A stretch of 34,371 nt of DNA from positions 1 to 34,371 of the forward strand of contig NZ_CACSKD010000024.1 of the NCBI RefSeq assembly GCF_902706285.1. The letters are read 5' to 3'. Of this stretch, positions 16,529-24,507 are shown one piece after another; the first letter of the stretch is position 1, and the number at the start of each line of letters is the position of its first letter. The translations under genes and the position numbers were made by a program. This DNA comes from Rhizobium sp. 18055. GTDB lineage: Bacteria; Pseudomonadota; Alphaproteobacteria; Rhizobiales; Rhizobiaceae. The notes below the pieces were generated by a model that had not been told where the DNA came from, did no database searches, and saw nothing but the letters and a program-made list of their open reading frames with translations.

Positions 16529-17572
16529 ATGACGCAGAAAAATCCGCCCGGCCAGTATCCGTCGGCCGCTTCACGCAGCTTTCAACCGGTGTCGGCGTTC
16601 GATCTGCCGCGCTATGCGGGCCTTGCGACATTCATGCGCCTGCCATTGCTGGATCTGGCGGATCCTGACATCGGCGAGGTGGATATCGGCATGATCGGCG
16701 TGCCATGGGATGGCGGCACCACGAACCGCCCCGGCGCACGCCACGGACCTCGCCAGCTGCGCGACCTGTCGACGATGGTCCGCCCGGTACACCCGGCGAC
16801 CGGCGTCAACCCGTTTCTTCTGCGCAACGTCGCCGACCTTGGCGATGCACCGGTCAATCCGGCCGACGTAGCCGACGCGCTGGACCGCATCACCCGGTTC
16901 TACAGCCGCCTCAAGGCTCAGGGCATCGCCCCGCTCAGCGCCGGTGGCGACCACCTTGTCTCCTACCCTATCCTGAAGGCGCTCGCCGGCGAAGAGCCGG
17001 TCGGAATGATCCATTTCGACGCCCATACCGACCTGTTCGACAGCTATTTCGGCGGCTTCAAATACACCCACGGCACGCCTTTCCGACGCGCCATCGAAGA
17101 CGGCTACCTCGATCCGAAGCGGGTGGTGCAGATCGGCATTCGCGGCACGATGTATGACGGCGAGGATGTCGAATGGGGCCTTGCGCAAGGAGTGCGCATC
17201 ATCCGCATCGAGGAATTCGAGGATCGCGGCATCGACAGCGTCATGGCGGAGGCGAGAGACATCGTCGGTGATAAGCCAACCTATGTGAGCTTCGATATCG
17301 ACAGCCTGGATCCGTCCTTCGCTCCGGGAACCGGTACCCCCGAAATCGGAGGTTTCACGACCCGCGAAGCCCAGCGAATGGTCCGGAAGCTTGCCGGCCT
17401 CAACATCATAGGCGCCGATCTTGTCGAGGTGTCGCCCCCATTCGATCCGGCAGGCGGTACAGCATGGGTCGGCATATCGATGATGTTCGAGCTGCTCTGC
17501 ATCCTGGCATCCTCGCCTTCAACCCGGCGGGCAAGTGCCCGCGACCAAGCGCAACGTGACGTAAAATCATAA
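16529..17572 (+). CDS. Ureohydrolase (agmatinase/guanidinobutyrase/guanidine hydrolase family)
   Basis: The protein has 347 residues from the ATG at 16529, which GGAGG precedes by 6 bases; an upstream in-frame GTG at 16481 lacks such a site. All binuclear metal ligands of the arginase fold are present: GGDH (His142), HFDAHTDLFD (Asp164, His166, Asp168) and SFDIDSLDP (Asp256, Asp258). The family hydrolyses a guanidino group to urea plus an amine or ammonia. The substrate cannot be fixed from motifs. Gene context is an SsuABC/NMT1-type ABC importer downstream and a divergent LysR gene, rather than polyamine genes. That favours an imported guanidino compound over agmatine made inside the cell. 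Confidence 0.88.
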   Translation: MTQKNPPGQYPSAASRSFQPVSAFDLPRYAGLATFMRLPLLDLADPDIGEVDIGMIGVPWDGGTTNRPGARHGPRQLRDLSTMVRPVHPATGVNPFLLRNVADLGDAPVNPADVADALDRITRFYSRLKAQGIAPLSAGGDHLVSYPILKALAGEEPVGMIHFDAHTDLFDSYFGGFKYTHGTPFRRAIEDGYLDPKRVVQIGIRGTMYDGEDVEWGLAQGVRIIRIEEFEDRGIDSVMAEARDIVGDKPTYVSFDIDSLDPSFAPGTGTPEIGGFTTREAQRMVRKLAGLNIIGADLVEVSPPFDPAGGTAWVGISMMFELLCILASSPSTRRASARDQAQRDVKS

Positions 17573-17596
17573 CTAAAATCAATAGAGGTGAACCAC

Positions 17597-18580
17597 ATGA
17601 CAAAGACACTCCACCATCGCTACAGCGTGCCGGTCCTGGCGCTGGCAGCAACTCTCGGCCTGTTTTCGCCAGCTGCCGCTGCGGAAAAACTGACCATCGC
17701 GCTATCGACCTGGGTCGGCTACGGCCCGCTCTACATCGCCAAGAAGGAAGGGTTCTTCGAAAAGGAAGGGCTCGATGTCAATCTGGTCATCATGGAAGAC
17801 GTCAAGACCCGCATGCCGGCGCTTGCCGCCGGCCGTATCGACGTCGCCGCGACAACGGTTGACGCTGTTCTCGGCTTCACCTCGCCGGAACACCCATTGA
17901 CCTACCTCTTTGCGATCGACGACAGCCGCGGCGGTGATGGCATCGTCGCCGACAAGAGCATCAAGTCGGTCGCCGACCTCAAGGGCAAGACCGTCGCCTT
18001 CACGGAAGGATCCGTATCTCAGTTCTTCCTCAGCGCTCTTCTCAAGGATGCCGGCCTGTCTCTGAAGGACGTCAAGGCTCTCAACATGACCGCTGGCGAT
18101 GCCGGCGCGGCCTTCGTCGCCAAAAAGGTCGATGCGGCCGTCACCTGGGAGCCCTGGCTGAGCCGTGGCAAGGCGACGGCGCATGGCGCACTCCTGATCG
18201 ACAGCGCTGCAAAGCCCGGCCTGATCACCGACGTTCTGGTCGCGACAAAGAAGACGGAGACGGAGCGTGCCGCAGCCATGCAGGGTCTCTACCGCGCATG
18301 GAGCGAGGCTGTCGCATGGCAGAAGACGCACGAGGAAGATGCGGACGCGATCATGGCGAAAGGCGTTGGCGGCTGGCTCGAGGATCCGAAGGTTTTTGCC
18401 GGCACCCGTAGCGGCATAGCCTTCTACGACGCGGCGATGAACAAGAGCTTCATGGATCCGGCGAATGCCGACGGCATCCTGGCGACGATCACCAAGGCGA
18501 AGGCGCTCGGCGAAGAGGCGGGCCTCTTCAAGGTCGCGGCCGAACCGGCCTCGATGATCGCCACCGATATCGTAAAGTAA
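17597..18580 (+). CDS. NMT1/SsuA-type ABC transporter periplasmic binding protein
   Basis: The 327-residue protein has a signal peptide ending PAAAA near residue 28, then a binding-protein fold (LTIALSTWVGYGPLYIAKKEGFF, AGRIDVAATTVDAVLGFT, VDAAVTWEPWLSRGK). It belongs to the nitrate/sulfonate/taurine/thiamine-precursor group. The ATG at 17597 follows GAGGTG. It is the first gene of the transporter, 24 bases after the ureohydrolase, so the importer and hydrolase are probably co-expressed. It is a different lineage from TauA at 9513. The ligand is unknown; a guanidino compound is the contextual guess. Confidence 0.87.
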   Translation: MTKTLHHRYSVPVLALAATLGLFSPAAAAEKLTIALSTWVGYGPLYIAKKEGFFEKEGLDVNLVIMEDVKTRMPALAAGRIDVAATTVDAVLGFTSPEHPLTYLFAIDDSRGGDGIVADKSIKSVADLKGKTVAFTEGSVSQFFLSALLKDAGLSLKDVKALNMTAGDAGAAFVAKKVDAAVTWEPWLSRGKATAHGALLIDSAAKPGLITDVLVATKKTETERAAAMQGLYRAWSEAVAWQKTHEEDADAIMAKGVGGWLEDPKVFAGTRSGIAFYDAAMNKSFMDPANADGILATITKAKALGEEAGLFKVAAEPASMIATDIVK

Positions 18581-18599
18581 GGCGATAGGAGCAGGCACC

Positions 18600-19394
18600 A
18601 TGCGCACCCATTCACTCCTTTCGCCGAAGGTTGCAATTCCGCGAGCGACTTATGCTGCTCTGAGTATTGCATCCGTCTCGACGGTGCTGGGCATCTGGTG
18701 TCTGCTCACCTATGGCGGCTTCACACCATCGGACTTCCTGGCATCTCCGGACCAGGTCGTCACCGCAGCAATTCACCGCATCGCCAACTTCTCGCTGTTC
18801 GAAAATATCGGCGCGAGCCTGGAGGTGATCCTGTCCGGCTTTCTGCTGGCCTCTCTCCTTGCGGTGCCGATCGGCATCCTGATGGGCAGTTTCAAGGCGG
18901 TGCAGGCGGTCGTCGAACCGATCACCGGATTCATGCGCTACATTCCGGTCTCGGCGCTCATCCCCCTCCTGATCCTCTGGATCGGCATCGGGATAGAACA
19001 GAAGATCATGGTCATCTTTCTCGGCACTTTCTTCCAACAGCTGATCCTGATTTCGGACGTGTCGGCCCGTGTTTCCAAGGACCTCATCGATTGCGCCTAT
19101 ACGCTCGGAGCCACACGGCGGCAGGTCGTGATGCGCATCCTGCTTCCGGCCTGCCTGCCCGGCGTCATGGACAATCTGCGCGTCACGATGGGATGGGCCT
19201 GGACCTATCTGGTCGTGGCCGAACTGGTCGCGGCCGATAGTGGCCTTGGGTACATGATCCTCAATGCCATGCGCGGCCTGTTTACCGACGTCATTCTCCT
19301 CGGCGTGTTCACGATCGGCATCCTTGGTCTCATGACCGATTTCATTTTCAAATGGTTGCGCCAGCGTCTGCTGCCGTGGTCCGTCAATTCCTGA
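18600..19394 (+). CDS. ABC transporter permease (SsuC-type)
   Basis: The 264-residue inner-membrane protein has about six helices and the EAA loop (DCAYTLGATRRQVVMRILLP) for ATPase contact. It belongs to the BPD_transp_1 family of sulfonate/nitrate-type importers. AGGAG precedes the ATG and 19 bases separate it from the binding-protein gene. It forms the channel of the transporter encoded by this operon. Confidence 0.88.
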   Translation: MRTHSLLSPKVAIPRATYAALSIASVSTVLGIWCLLTYGGFTPSDFLASPDQVVTAAIHRIANFSLFENIGASLEVILSGFLLASLLAVPIGILMGSFKAVQAVVEPITGFMRYIPVSALIPLLILWIGIGIEQKIMVIFLGTFFQQLILISDVSARVSKDLIDCAYTLGATRRQVVMRILLPACLPGVMDNLRVTMGWAWTYLVVAELVAADSGLGYMILNAMRGLFTDVILLGVFTIGILGLMTDFIFKWLRQRLLPWSVNS

Positions 19395-19405
19395 GGTCCG
19401 TGTCG

Positions 19406-20191
19406 ATGAGCCTGCTCCAACTGCAAGACATTTCGGTACACTTCACACCGAAGGGGAAGCCGCCGATCGTCGCGCTCGACCATGTCTCCCTGACCGTCCG
19501 ACACGACACTTTTTCCGTCATCGTCGGCCCCTCCGGCTGCGGAAAGTCGACCCTTCTGCGCCTCGTCGCAGGCCTTGAAAGGCCGACGTCGGGTACGATC
19601 ACGCTCGACAGCAGGGCCATAGACGGCCCTTCGGCAGAGCGAGGAATGGTGTTCCAGAGCTACACGCTGTTTCCCTGGCTGACCGTGCGGGAAAACGTGA
19701 TGTTCGGGCCAAAATTGAAGAAGCTGCCGAAGGCCGAATGCGAGGCGATCGCCGACGATCTGATTGCAGCCGTCAAGCTGAAAGGCTTCGACCACTCCTA
19801 TCCGACAGAGCTTTCCGGTGGCATGCGCCAGCGCGTGGCGTTGGCGCGCGCGCTGGCCAACGATCCGCGCATCCTGCTGATGGACGAGCCCTTCGGCGCG
19901 CTCGACAGCCAGACGCGGCAACAGATGCAGGAATTGCTGCTCGGCATCTGGGAGAGCCGCCGCAAGACGGTGCTGTTCATCACGCACGATATCGACGAAG
20001 CCATTCTACTCGGTGACGCCGTGCACGTGATGTCGGCGCGGCCGGGCAGGATAAAGGCGTCAATGACGATCGATGTGGCGCGTCCGCGCGGCATCGACAC
20101 GCTGACCGCGACGTCATTCATGGAATACAAGCGCAACATTCTGGGCATGATGCACGACGAGGCGATGCGAGGATCGCAATCGGGCACGTGA
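19406..20191 (+). CDS. ABC transporter ATP-binding protein (SsuB-type)
   Basis: The 261-residue ATPase has Walker A GPSGCGKS (41-48), Q-loop MVFQSYTLFPWL, signature LSGGMRQR (136-143), Walker B LLMDEP (157-162) and the switch histidine in FITHDIDEA. The ATG at 19406 follows GAGG and lies 11 bases after the permease stop. It completes the transporter with the genes at 17597 and 18600. Confidence 0.89.
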   Translation: MSLLQLQDISVHFTPKGKPPIVALDHVSLTVRHDTFSVIVGPSGCGKSTLLRLVAGLERPTSGTITLDSRAIDGPSAERGMVFQSYTLFPWLTVRENVMFGPKLKKLPKAECEAIADDLIAAVKLKGFDHSYPTELSGGMRQRVALARALANDPRILLMDEPFGALDSQTRQQMQELLLGIWESRRKTVLFITHDIDEAILLGDAVHVMSARPGRIKASMTIDVARPRGIDTLTATSFMEYKRNILGMMHDEAMRGSQSGT

Positions 20192-20534
20192 TCGACCAGA
20201 CCCCTTCCTTCAGGCCGCAACCGACGAGACAGCCTCTTCGAGGCCGTATTGGCGTGGCCGCGACGTCTGTAACGATCGGCCGGCGGTCAGACGATCTCGA
20301 TGACGATGGTTATCCGGGCAGGTCGGCGAGTTCATCGGCCTCTCAAACGCCGCCTCAACCGGCCCCGCTTGCGGGGACTTTCTCCGGGATGTCGCCGGTG
20401 TACTCGGACCCGGTCGACCATCGGGCTGTCAGCCCAACCAGCGATAGACCCGATGGGCGCGTTCGCCGGCTGCCGTCAACGATGCAGCGCGCGGGACCGC
20501 TGCGGCGCGCTTCTGCCCGTCAATGCGCCAGCAG
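20192..20534. other. Gene-poor stretch between the ABC operon and the IS5-family element
   Basis: No convincing gene is seen in these 343 bases. Short frames exist on both strands but have low-complexity, Ser/Pro/Arg-rich translations. A hairpin CCCCGC/GCGGGG at 20363-20376 could end the ABC operon, though it lies 171 bases past the stop and has no clear T-run. The sequence is probably debris of older rearrangements. Confidence 0.4.
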
Positions 20535-21637
20535 AGCCGTGTTGCATCGGTCAAATTTTGTTTGAGGTCGGCCTTACCCCATACGGATTTCAGGCGATGC
20601 GCTCGAATTTCGGACGGCCAAGTCCGGTCATTTTGTTGAGAACACGGACGCCCATCCTGGCTTTTGTCCGCTGATTTTCGAAGTTTCGTGCGCGAAGTTT
20701 CCGACCAATGACGGCTTTCCATCGGCCCATCTGGGTCTCAACCCGGCTTCGCTGATTATAGCCGCTGGAGACTTGCCAGCCCATCCGCCCCTTCGCCTGT
20801 ATTTCGACAATATGGCGATCTCGAACAGTGGGCTCGCGTGCACAGTCGGCGCTGGCAACAGCGGTCCTGGGCGGGGGGATAATAACCTCGGTGTTCTTGC
20901 CAAGGCGTGTCTCCAGAAGATGACGGGTTTGCGCTCCGTCATAGGCACCATCAGCGATAAATCGGTTTACTGGGACATCAACCTGATCGAGAAGATCCCG
21001 CAAGGCTGTCGGATCACCGACATCATCGGTGGTCAGATCGGAGCAGATGATCTCACCGCTGCTCAGGTCAAGGCCGAGGTGCAATTTGCGCCAGCGTTTG
21101 CGCTTCACCTTTGTCTTGTGTTTGTTTTCCAGCCACTCGCCTTCGCCGAAGACTTTCAAGCCGGTGCTGTCAACCACCAGATGAACCGGACCGTGGCTTG
21201 CCGATTGGCACCGTGCTGGTGGCAACTCCAGACCCTTGCCACGACGCGACAACGTCGAGAAGTCCGGTACCAGGACATTGAGCCCCATCAAGCCAGCCAC
21301 GCTGCGCATCAGGCCCTGGGTTTGGTGCAGCGCCAGACCGTAGACGGCACGCAAGGTCAGGCACAACGTGATGGCAAGCTCGGAATATGTCCGCTGGCCG
21401 CCTTGCGATTTTCGTCGCGCAGCTGACCATTGCGCCTGCGCATCCTCGCCCACCCAGATGGTTAGATCGCCACGCCGGCGTAAGCTCTCGTTATACTCCG
21501 ACCAGTTCGTCACCCGATGTCTCTGCCTGGCGATCTTATCGCGTCGGGCGGAATTGAACTTGTGCGGCATGCAGGTAATCCTGAAATCAATATCCCACGC
21601 TCAATATCACCTGGTCACTGATCGCTGCAACAAAGCC
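20535..21637 (-). mobile_element. IS5-family (IS903-group-like) insertion sequence
   Basis: The element carries one transposase gene, with imperfect terminal inverted repeats at 20535-20553 (AGCCGTGTTGCATCGGTCA) and, reading inward, 21637-21619 (GGCTTTGTTGCAGCGATCA), matching at 14 of 19 positions. GGCTTTGTTGCA is the usual end of IS903-type elements. I see no matching 9-base target duplication at the two edges, so one end may be degenerate or the flanks rearranged. The right end abuts a dnaE2 remnant. Confidence 0.7.
20590..21570 (-). CDS. IS5-family transposase
   Basis: The 326-residue DDE transposase looks intact. NWSEYNESLRRRGDLTIW at the N-terminus is typical of the IS903/IS5 group. Catalytic residues are the Asp in VVDSTGLKV, the Asp in FIADGAYDG, and the Glu of the Y-(2)-R-(3)-E-(6)-K signature in YNQRSRVETQMGRWK. 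It cuts and pastes the element through the terminal repeats. With the full frame and signature intact it may still be active, but the poor match between the ends argues for an older insertion. Confidence 0.88.
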   Translation of the reverse strand: MPHKFNSARRDKIARQRHRVTNWSEYNESLRRRGDLTIWVGEDAQAQWSAARRKSQGGQRTYSELAITLCLTLRAVYGLALHQTQGLMRSVAGLMGLNVLVPDFSTLSRRGKGLELPPARCQSASHGPVHLVVDSTGLKVFGEGEWLENKHKTKVKRKRWRKLHLGLDLSSGEIICSDLTTDDVGDPTALRDLLDQVDVPVNRFIADGAYDGAQTRHLLETRLGKNTEVIIPPPRTAVASADCAREPTVRDRHIVEIQAKGRMGWQVSSGYNQRSRVETQMGRWKAVIGRKLRARNFENQRTKARMGVRVLNKMTGLGRPKFERIA

Positions 21638-21638
21638 C

Positions 21639-21860
21639 AAAGGGGTGATGTTTATCACCATCGAGGACGAGACCGGCCCCGCCAACATCGTCGTCTGGCC
21701 GTCCCTGTTCGAGAAGCGCAGGCGTGTGGTTCTCGGGTCTTCAATGGTGGCGATCAACGGTCGAATCCACCGCCACGGGCGAGATAGTGCGAGCGTTCGT
21801 GCCTCAATGCCAGAGATTTGTCTCAATCCACCGCCCGATCTGCGATCTTTTCCATCTTCA
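21639..21860 (+). pseudogene. dnaE2: C-terminal fragment of error-prone DNA polymerase DnaE2
   Basis: Starting right at the IS edge, the frame reads KGVMFITIEDETG, then NIVVWPSLFEK, RRVVLGSSM and INGRI, which is the OB-fold region near the C-terminus of DnaE2. An extra G at about 21778-21780 shifts the frame: the expected GEIV continuation is read one frame over. Similarity then fades. Everything upstream in the roughly 1000-residue polymerase is absent, and I find no matching part on the other side of the IS. It is a dead remnant. Confidence 0.68.
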
Positions 21861-22319
21861 CAGAATACACGTGACTGCCGCGGAACATCGCCAACTCAGC
21901 GCACACGCCAACATCATCTGATGTCAGATCGTCCTATCGATCAAAAATTGAAATTCATGCCAAACCGGTGATTGCGTACAGTGCTCGGTCGAGGTGACGA
22001 AAGTATTCTAACACTTCGCAGGCGCTGCCACCAAAAATTCCCCGGATCAGGATGATGGTCTGCACCAAGAATACCATGCCTGGACAGCTGTCCAGGTTGG
22101 TCTGTTCGTCAAAAAGTGATCTCTCTATTGTACGGCGGCCGTGCCCTTGCACCTGATCGTCGTTCCGGCGCCTGTAGTACTTGCACGCTGCGCAGAACCG
22201 CAGTCCATCAAAACTTCCTCTGACCCCATTATCCCATTGCCTATGCTACCACGATCAACGGCGAACGGTGTCGTTGGCGACGCGATTTCCGGTCGGTTGA
22301 GCAAAGTGTGGACGGACTG
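21861..22319. other. AT-richer intergenic region upstream of the carboxylase operon
   Basis: No gene is supported here. A 65-codon leftward frame (21955-22152) ends in EYFRHLDRALYAITGLA and has no recognisable family. The composition is lower in G+C than the flanks, consistent with debris from the dnaE2/IS breakpoint. The promoter of the operon beginning at 22320 should lie in its right part. Confidence 0.4.
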
Positions 22320-22733
22320 ATGGAACTTTCCAAAATCAAGACCCTGATAGATTTCGTTGGCCGGTCGAACGTCACGGAACTGACCGTGACGGAAGAAGGC
22401 ACGACTGTGCGGATTTTCCGCAAACATGCGCCGGCTGCACCTGTGGTGAAGCCTGGCAGCGTCGAGCCCCAGGATGTTCAGTCGGTCGTTGAGAGTACAA
22501 AGGCTGCGGTCTCGGCTCCGATTTTCGGTCTTCTACATACGGCGCCGGCGCCGGGGGAGCCTGCCTTCGTGGCTCTGGGTGATGTGGTGGAGGAGGGGCA
22601 AACGCTCTTCATCATCGAGGCCATGAAGGTCTTCAACAGGATTTCCGCGCCGTGCGCTGGCCGCATCGCCAAACTGACCAGTGCCAATGGCAATGAGGTC
22701 GATGCTGGCGACCTGCTTGCGGAGATCGCGTGA
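22320..22733 (+). CDS. Biotin carboxyl carrier protein (AccB-like)
   Basis: The protein has 137 residues from the ATG at 22320; an in-frame GTG at 22308 is an alternative. The N-terminal part (KIKTLIDFVGRSNVTELTV) resembles AccB. A Pro/Val-rich linker leads to a biotinyl domain with EAMKV, in which Lys103 is the biotin acceptor. It would carry carboxybiotin from the biotin carboxylase encoded next to a carboxyltransferase. Because KipI/KipA-type subunits and not AccAD follow, its partner is likely a urea-carboxylase-like carboxyltransferase. The stop overlaps the next start (TGATG). Confidence 0.87.
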   Translation: MELSKIKTLIDFVGRSNVTELTVTEEGTTVRIFRKHAPAAPVVKPGSVEPQDVQSVVESTKAAVSAPIFGLLHTAPAPGEPAFVALGDVVEEGQTLFIIEAMKVFNRISAPCAGRIAKLTSANGNEVDAGDLLAEIA

Positions 22734-24124
22734 TGCAAAGCGAGATTGTCTCCACGCTGGATCGCGCACGACGCTTTGACACGGTGTTGATTGCAAATCG
22801 CGGTGAGATCGCGCTCAGGATCATTCGTGCCTGCCGCGAAATGGGTCTCAAGGCCGCCGTCATCTGCTCGCAGGCCGACCGCGATGCGGCTTATGTGCGC
22901 GCCGCCGACCAGTCGATCTGTATCGGGCCTGCTGCTGCCGCCAAGAGCTATCTCAACAAGGATGCCATCCTGCTGGCGGCGCGTTTGTCCGGCGCTGGCG
23001 CTGTTCACCCGGGTTACGGCTTCCTGTCCGAAAGCGCCGCCTTCTCCGCGGCTGTGGACGAAGCTGGCATGGTCTTCATCGGCCCCGACGCTGCGTCTAT
23101 CTCGAAGATGGGCGACAAGATCGCCGCCAAGAACGCAATGCTGGCGGCTGGCGTTCCCTGTGTGCCGGGACCGGATCACGAATTGCCCAGCGACCCGGAA
23201 ACAATCGCACGGATTGCCTCCGAAATCGGGTATCCGGTCATCATCAAGGCGGCGGGTGGTGGTGGTGGCCGTGGCATGCGGGTTGTGCCCGATGCTGCGA
23301 CTTTGCAGGAATCCGTGACGCTGACCCGTGAGGAGGCGCGCAAGGCATTCGGGACGCCTGCGCTCTACATGGAGAAATTCCTCCCGCATCCGCGCCATAT
23401 CGAAATCCAGGTTCTGTGCGACAGCCATGGCAATGCCGTCTGGCTCGGTCATCGCGATTGCTCCATGCAGCGACGCCACCAGAAGGTCGTCGAGGAAGCG
23501 CCGGCTCCCGGTATTGCTCACGATCTCATCGGCCCCGTAGGCGAGGCCTGTGTCGAGGCCTGTCGGCTGATCGGCTATCGCGGCGTCGGCACGTTCGAAT
23601 TTCTCTATGAGGACGGTGCTTTCTATTTCATCGAGATGAACACGCGCCTTCAGGTCGAGCATCCGGTGACGGAAATGACCAGCGGCATCGACATCGTGCA
23701 GGCGCAAATCAAGGTCGCTCAAGGCGAGGTTCTGCAGGTCGCACAGGAGCGTGTTTCCTGCGAGGGCCATTCTTTCGAATGCCGCATCAATGCCGAGGAC
23801 CCGGCAACCTTCATGCCCTCGGCCGGTATCATCACGGAGTTCGAATTGCCGCAAGGCCCGGGTGTGCGTGTCGATACGCATATCGAGGCCGGCTACAAGG
23901 TCTCGCCCTATTACGATTCCCTGATCGCCAAGGTGATCGTTCACGGGAGCGACCGCAGGCAAGCCATGGAACGGATGCGCAAGGCGCTGGCCGGCCTGAA
24001 GCTGGAGGGCATCGCCACCAACATTCCATTGCTGCGGGTCCTGTTCGAGGACGAGGGCTTTGCTGCCGGCGAAGCGGATATCCATTACCTCGAAAAGTGG
24101 CTGAAGAAGCGGAGCGTCGCATGA
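22733..24124 (+). CDS. Biotin carboxylase (AccC-like)
   Basis: This is a full-length 463-residue biotin carboxylase: the N-terminal domain begins VLIANRGEIALRIIRAC, the ATP-grasp glycine loop AAGGGGGRGM is at about 173-182, and HRDCSMQRRHQKVVEEAPAP and EMNTRLQVEHPVTE carry the catalytic and metal-binding residues. It carboxylates the biotin of the carrier protein with ATP and bicarbonate. It overlaps the carrier upstream by one base and the next gene by four (ATGA). The tight operon implies a dedicated complex, separate from the housekeeping acetyl-CoA carboxylase. Confidence 0.9.
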   Translation: MQSEIVSTLDRARRFDTVLIANRGEIALRIIRACREMGLKAAVICSQADRDAAYVRAADQSICIGPAAAAKSYLNKDAILLAARLSGAGAVHPGYGFLSESAAFSAAVDEAGMVFIGPDAASISKMGDKIAAKNAMLAAGVPCVPGPDHELPSDPETIARIASEIGYPVIIKAAGGGGGRGMRVVPDAATLQESVTLTREEARKAFGTPALYMEKFLPHPRHIEIQVLCDSHGNAVWLGHRDCSMQRRHQKVVEEAPAPGIAHDLIGPVGEACVEACRLIGYRGVGTFEFLYEDGAFYFIEMNTRLQVEHPVTEMTSGIDIVQAQIKVAQGEVLQVAQERVSCEGHSFECRINAEDPATFMPSAGIITEFELPQGPGVRVDTHIEAGYKVSPYYDSLIAKVIVHGSDRRQAMERMRKALAGLKLEGIATNIPLLRVLFEDEGFAAGEADIHYLEKWLKKRSVA

Positions 24125-24507
24125 GCGAGATGGACTTCAGCGATCCCGCGACGATCGCGCTTCTGACCGCGGCACTGGAGGCCGCTGGCGTCGATGGCAT
24201 AGAGATCGAACGCCCCGGACAGAACCTGCGCATCGTTGTTGCGCGCGGCCTGGAGCCGATTATTAAATCGATGCAGGCAACCGTCGCTGTTGAGGCGACC
24301 GTGGTGCGTGCGCCGATGGCGGGCGAGTTCCTGACGTCGAACCCTTCGCGCAAATCAGAAAGTACAAACGTTCCGGGTTTCATCCGGGTCGGGCCAATCC
24401 TTCTGCCACTGCCGGGCGTCGGCTCCGGCCAGGTGCTTAGATATCTTGTTGAACACGGTGCAATCGTCGGTTTCGGCGACGCCCTTTTCGAAGTTGAGAC
24501 AGAATGA
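24121..24507 (+). CDS. Biotinyl/lipoyl-fold carrier paralogue lacking the biotin-acceptor lysine
   Basis: This 128-residue protein parallels the carrier at 22320. Its N-terminus (DPATIALLTAALEAAGVDGIEIERPG) matches the AccB-like first domain, and VRAPMAGEFLTS (62-73) opens a biotinyl-like fold. Where the carrier has EAMKV this one reads VLRYLVEHGAIVGFGDALFEVE, so the AMKM-type motif is gone and it cannot be biotinylated in the usual way. It overlaps both neighbours by ATGA and so is made in step with the carboxylase subunits. A structural or regulatory subunit is likely. I know of no assigned function. Confidence 0.75.
   Translation: MSEMDFSDPATIALLTAALEAAGVDGIEIERPGQNLRIVVARGLEPIIKSMQATVAVEATVVRAPMAGEFLTSNPSRKSESTNVPGFIRVGPILLPLPGVGSGQVLRYLVEHGAIVGFGDALFEVETE

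Noticed and set aside
20188..20565. A 125-codon plus-strand frame after the ABC ATPase
   Set aside because: The translation is Ser/Pro/Arg-rich low complexity, it overlaps the preceding stop and runs into the IS end; no family is recognisable.
21955..22152. A 65-codon minus-strand frame ending EYFRHLDRALYAITGLA
   Set aside because: It has no recognisable family, no clear ribosome site and lies in rearranged DNA. It could be a fragment of a real protein, but I cannot support it as a gene.
22478..24085. A 535-codon open frame on the minus strand
   Set aside because: It lies wholly antisense to the carrier and biotin carboxylase genes. High G+C at third positions creates such shadows, and the translation matches nothing known to me.
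22320..24124. Acetyl-CoA carboxylase accBC for fatty-acid synthesis
   Set aside because: The genes are translationally coupled to KipI/KipA-type genes and not to the usual housekeeping neighbours, and a carrier paralogue lies inside the operon. A dedicated carboxylase is more likely.
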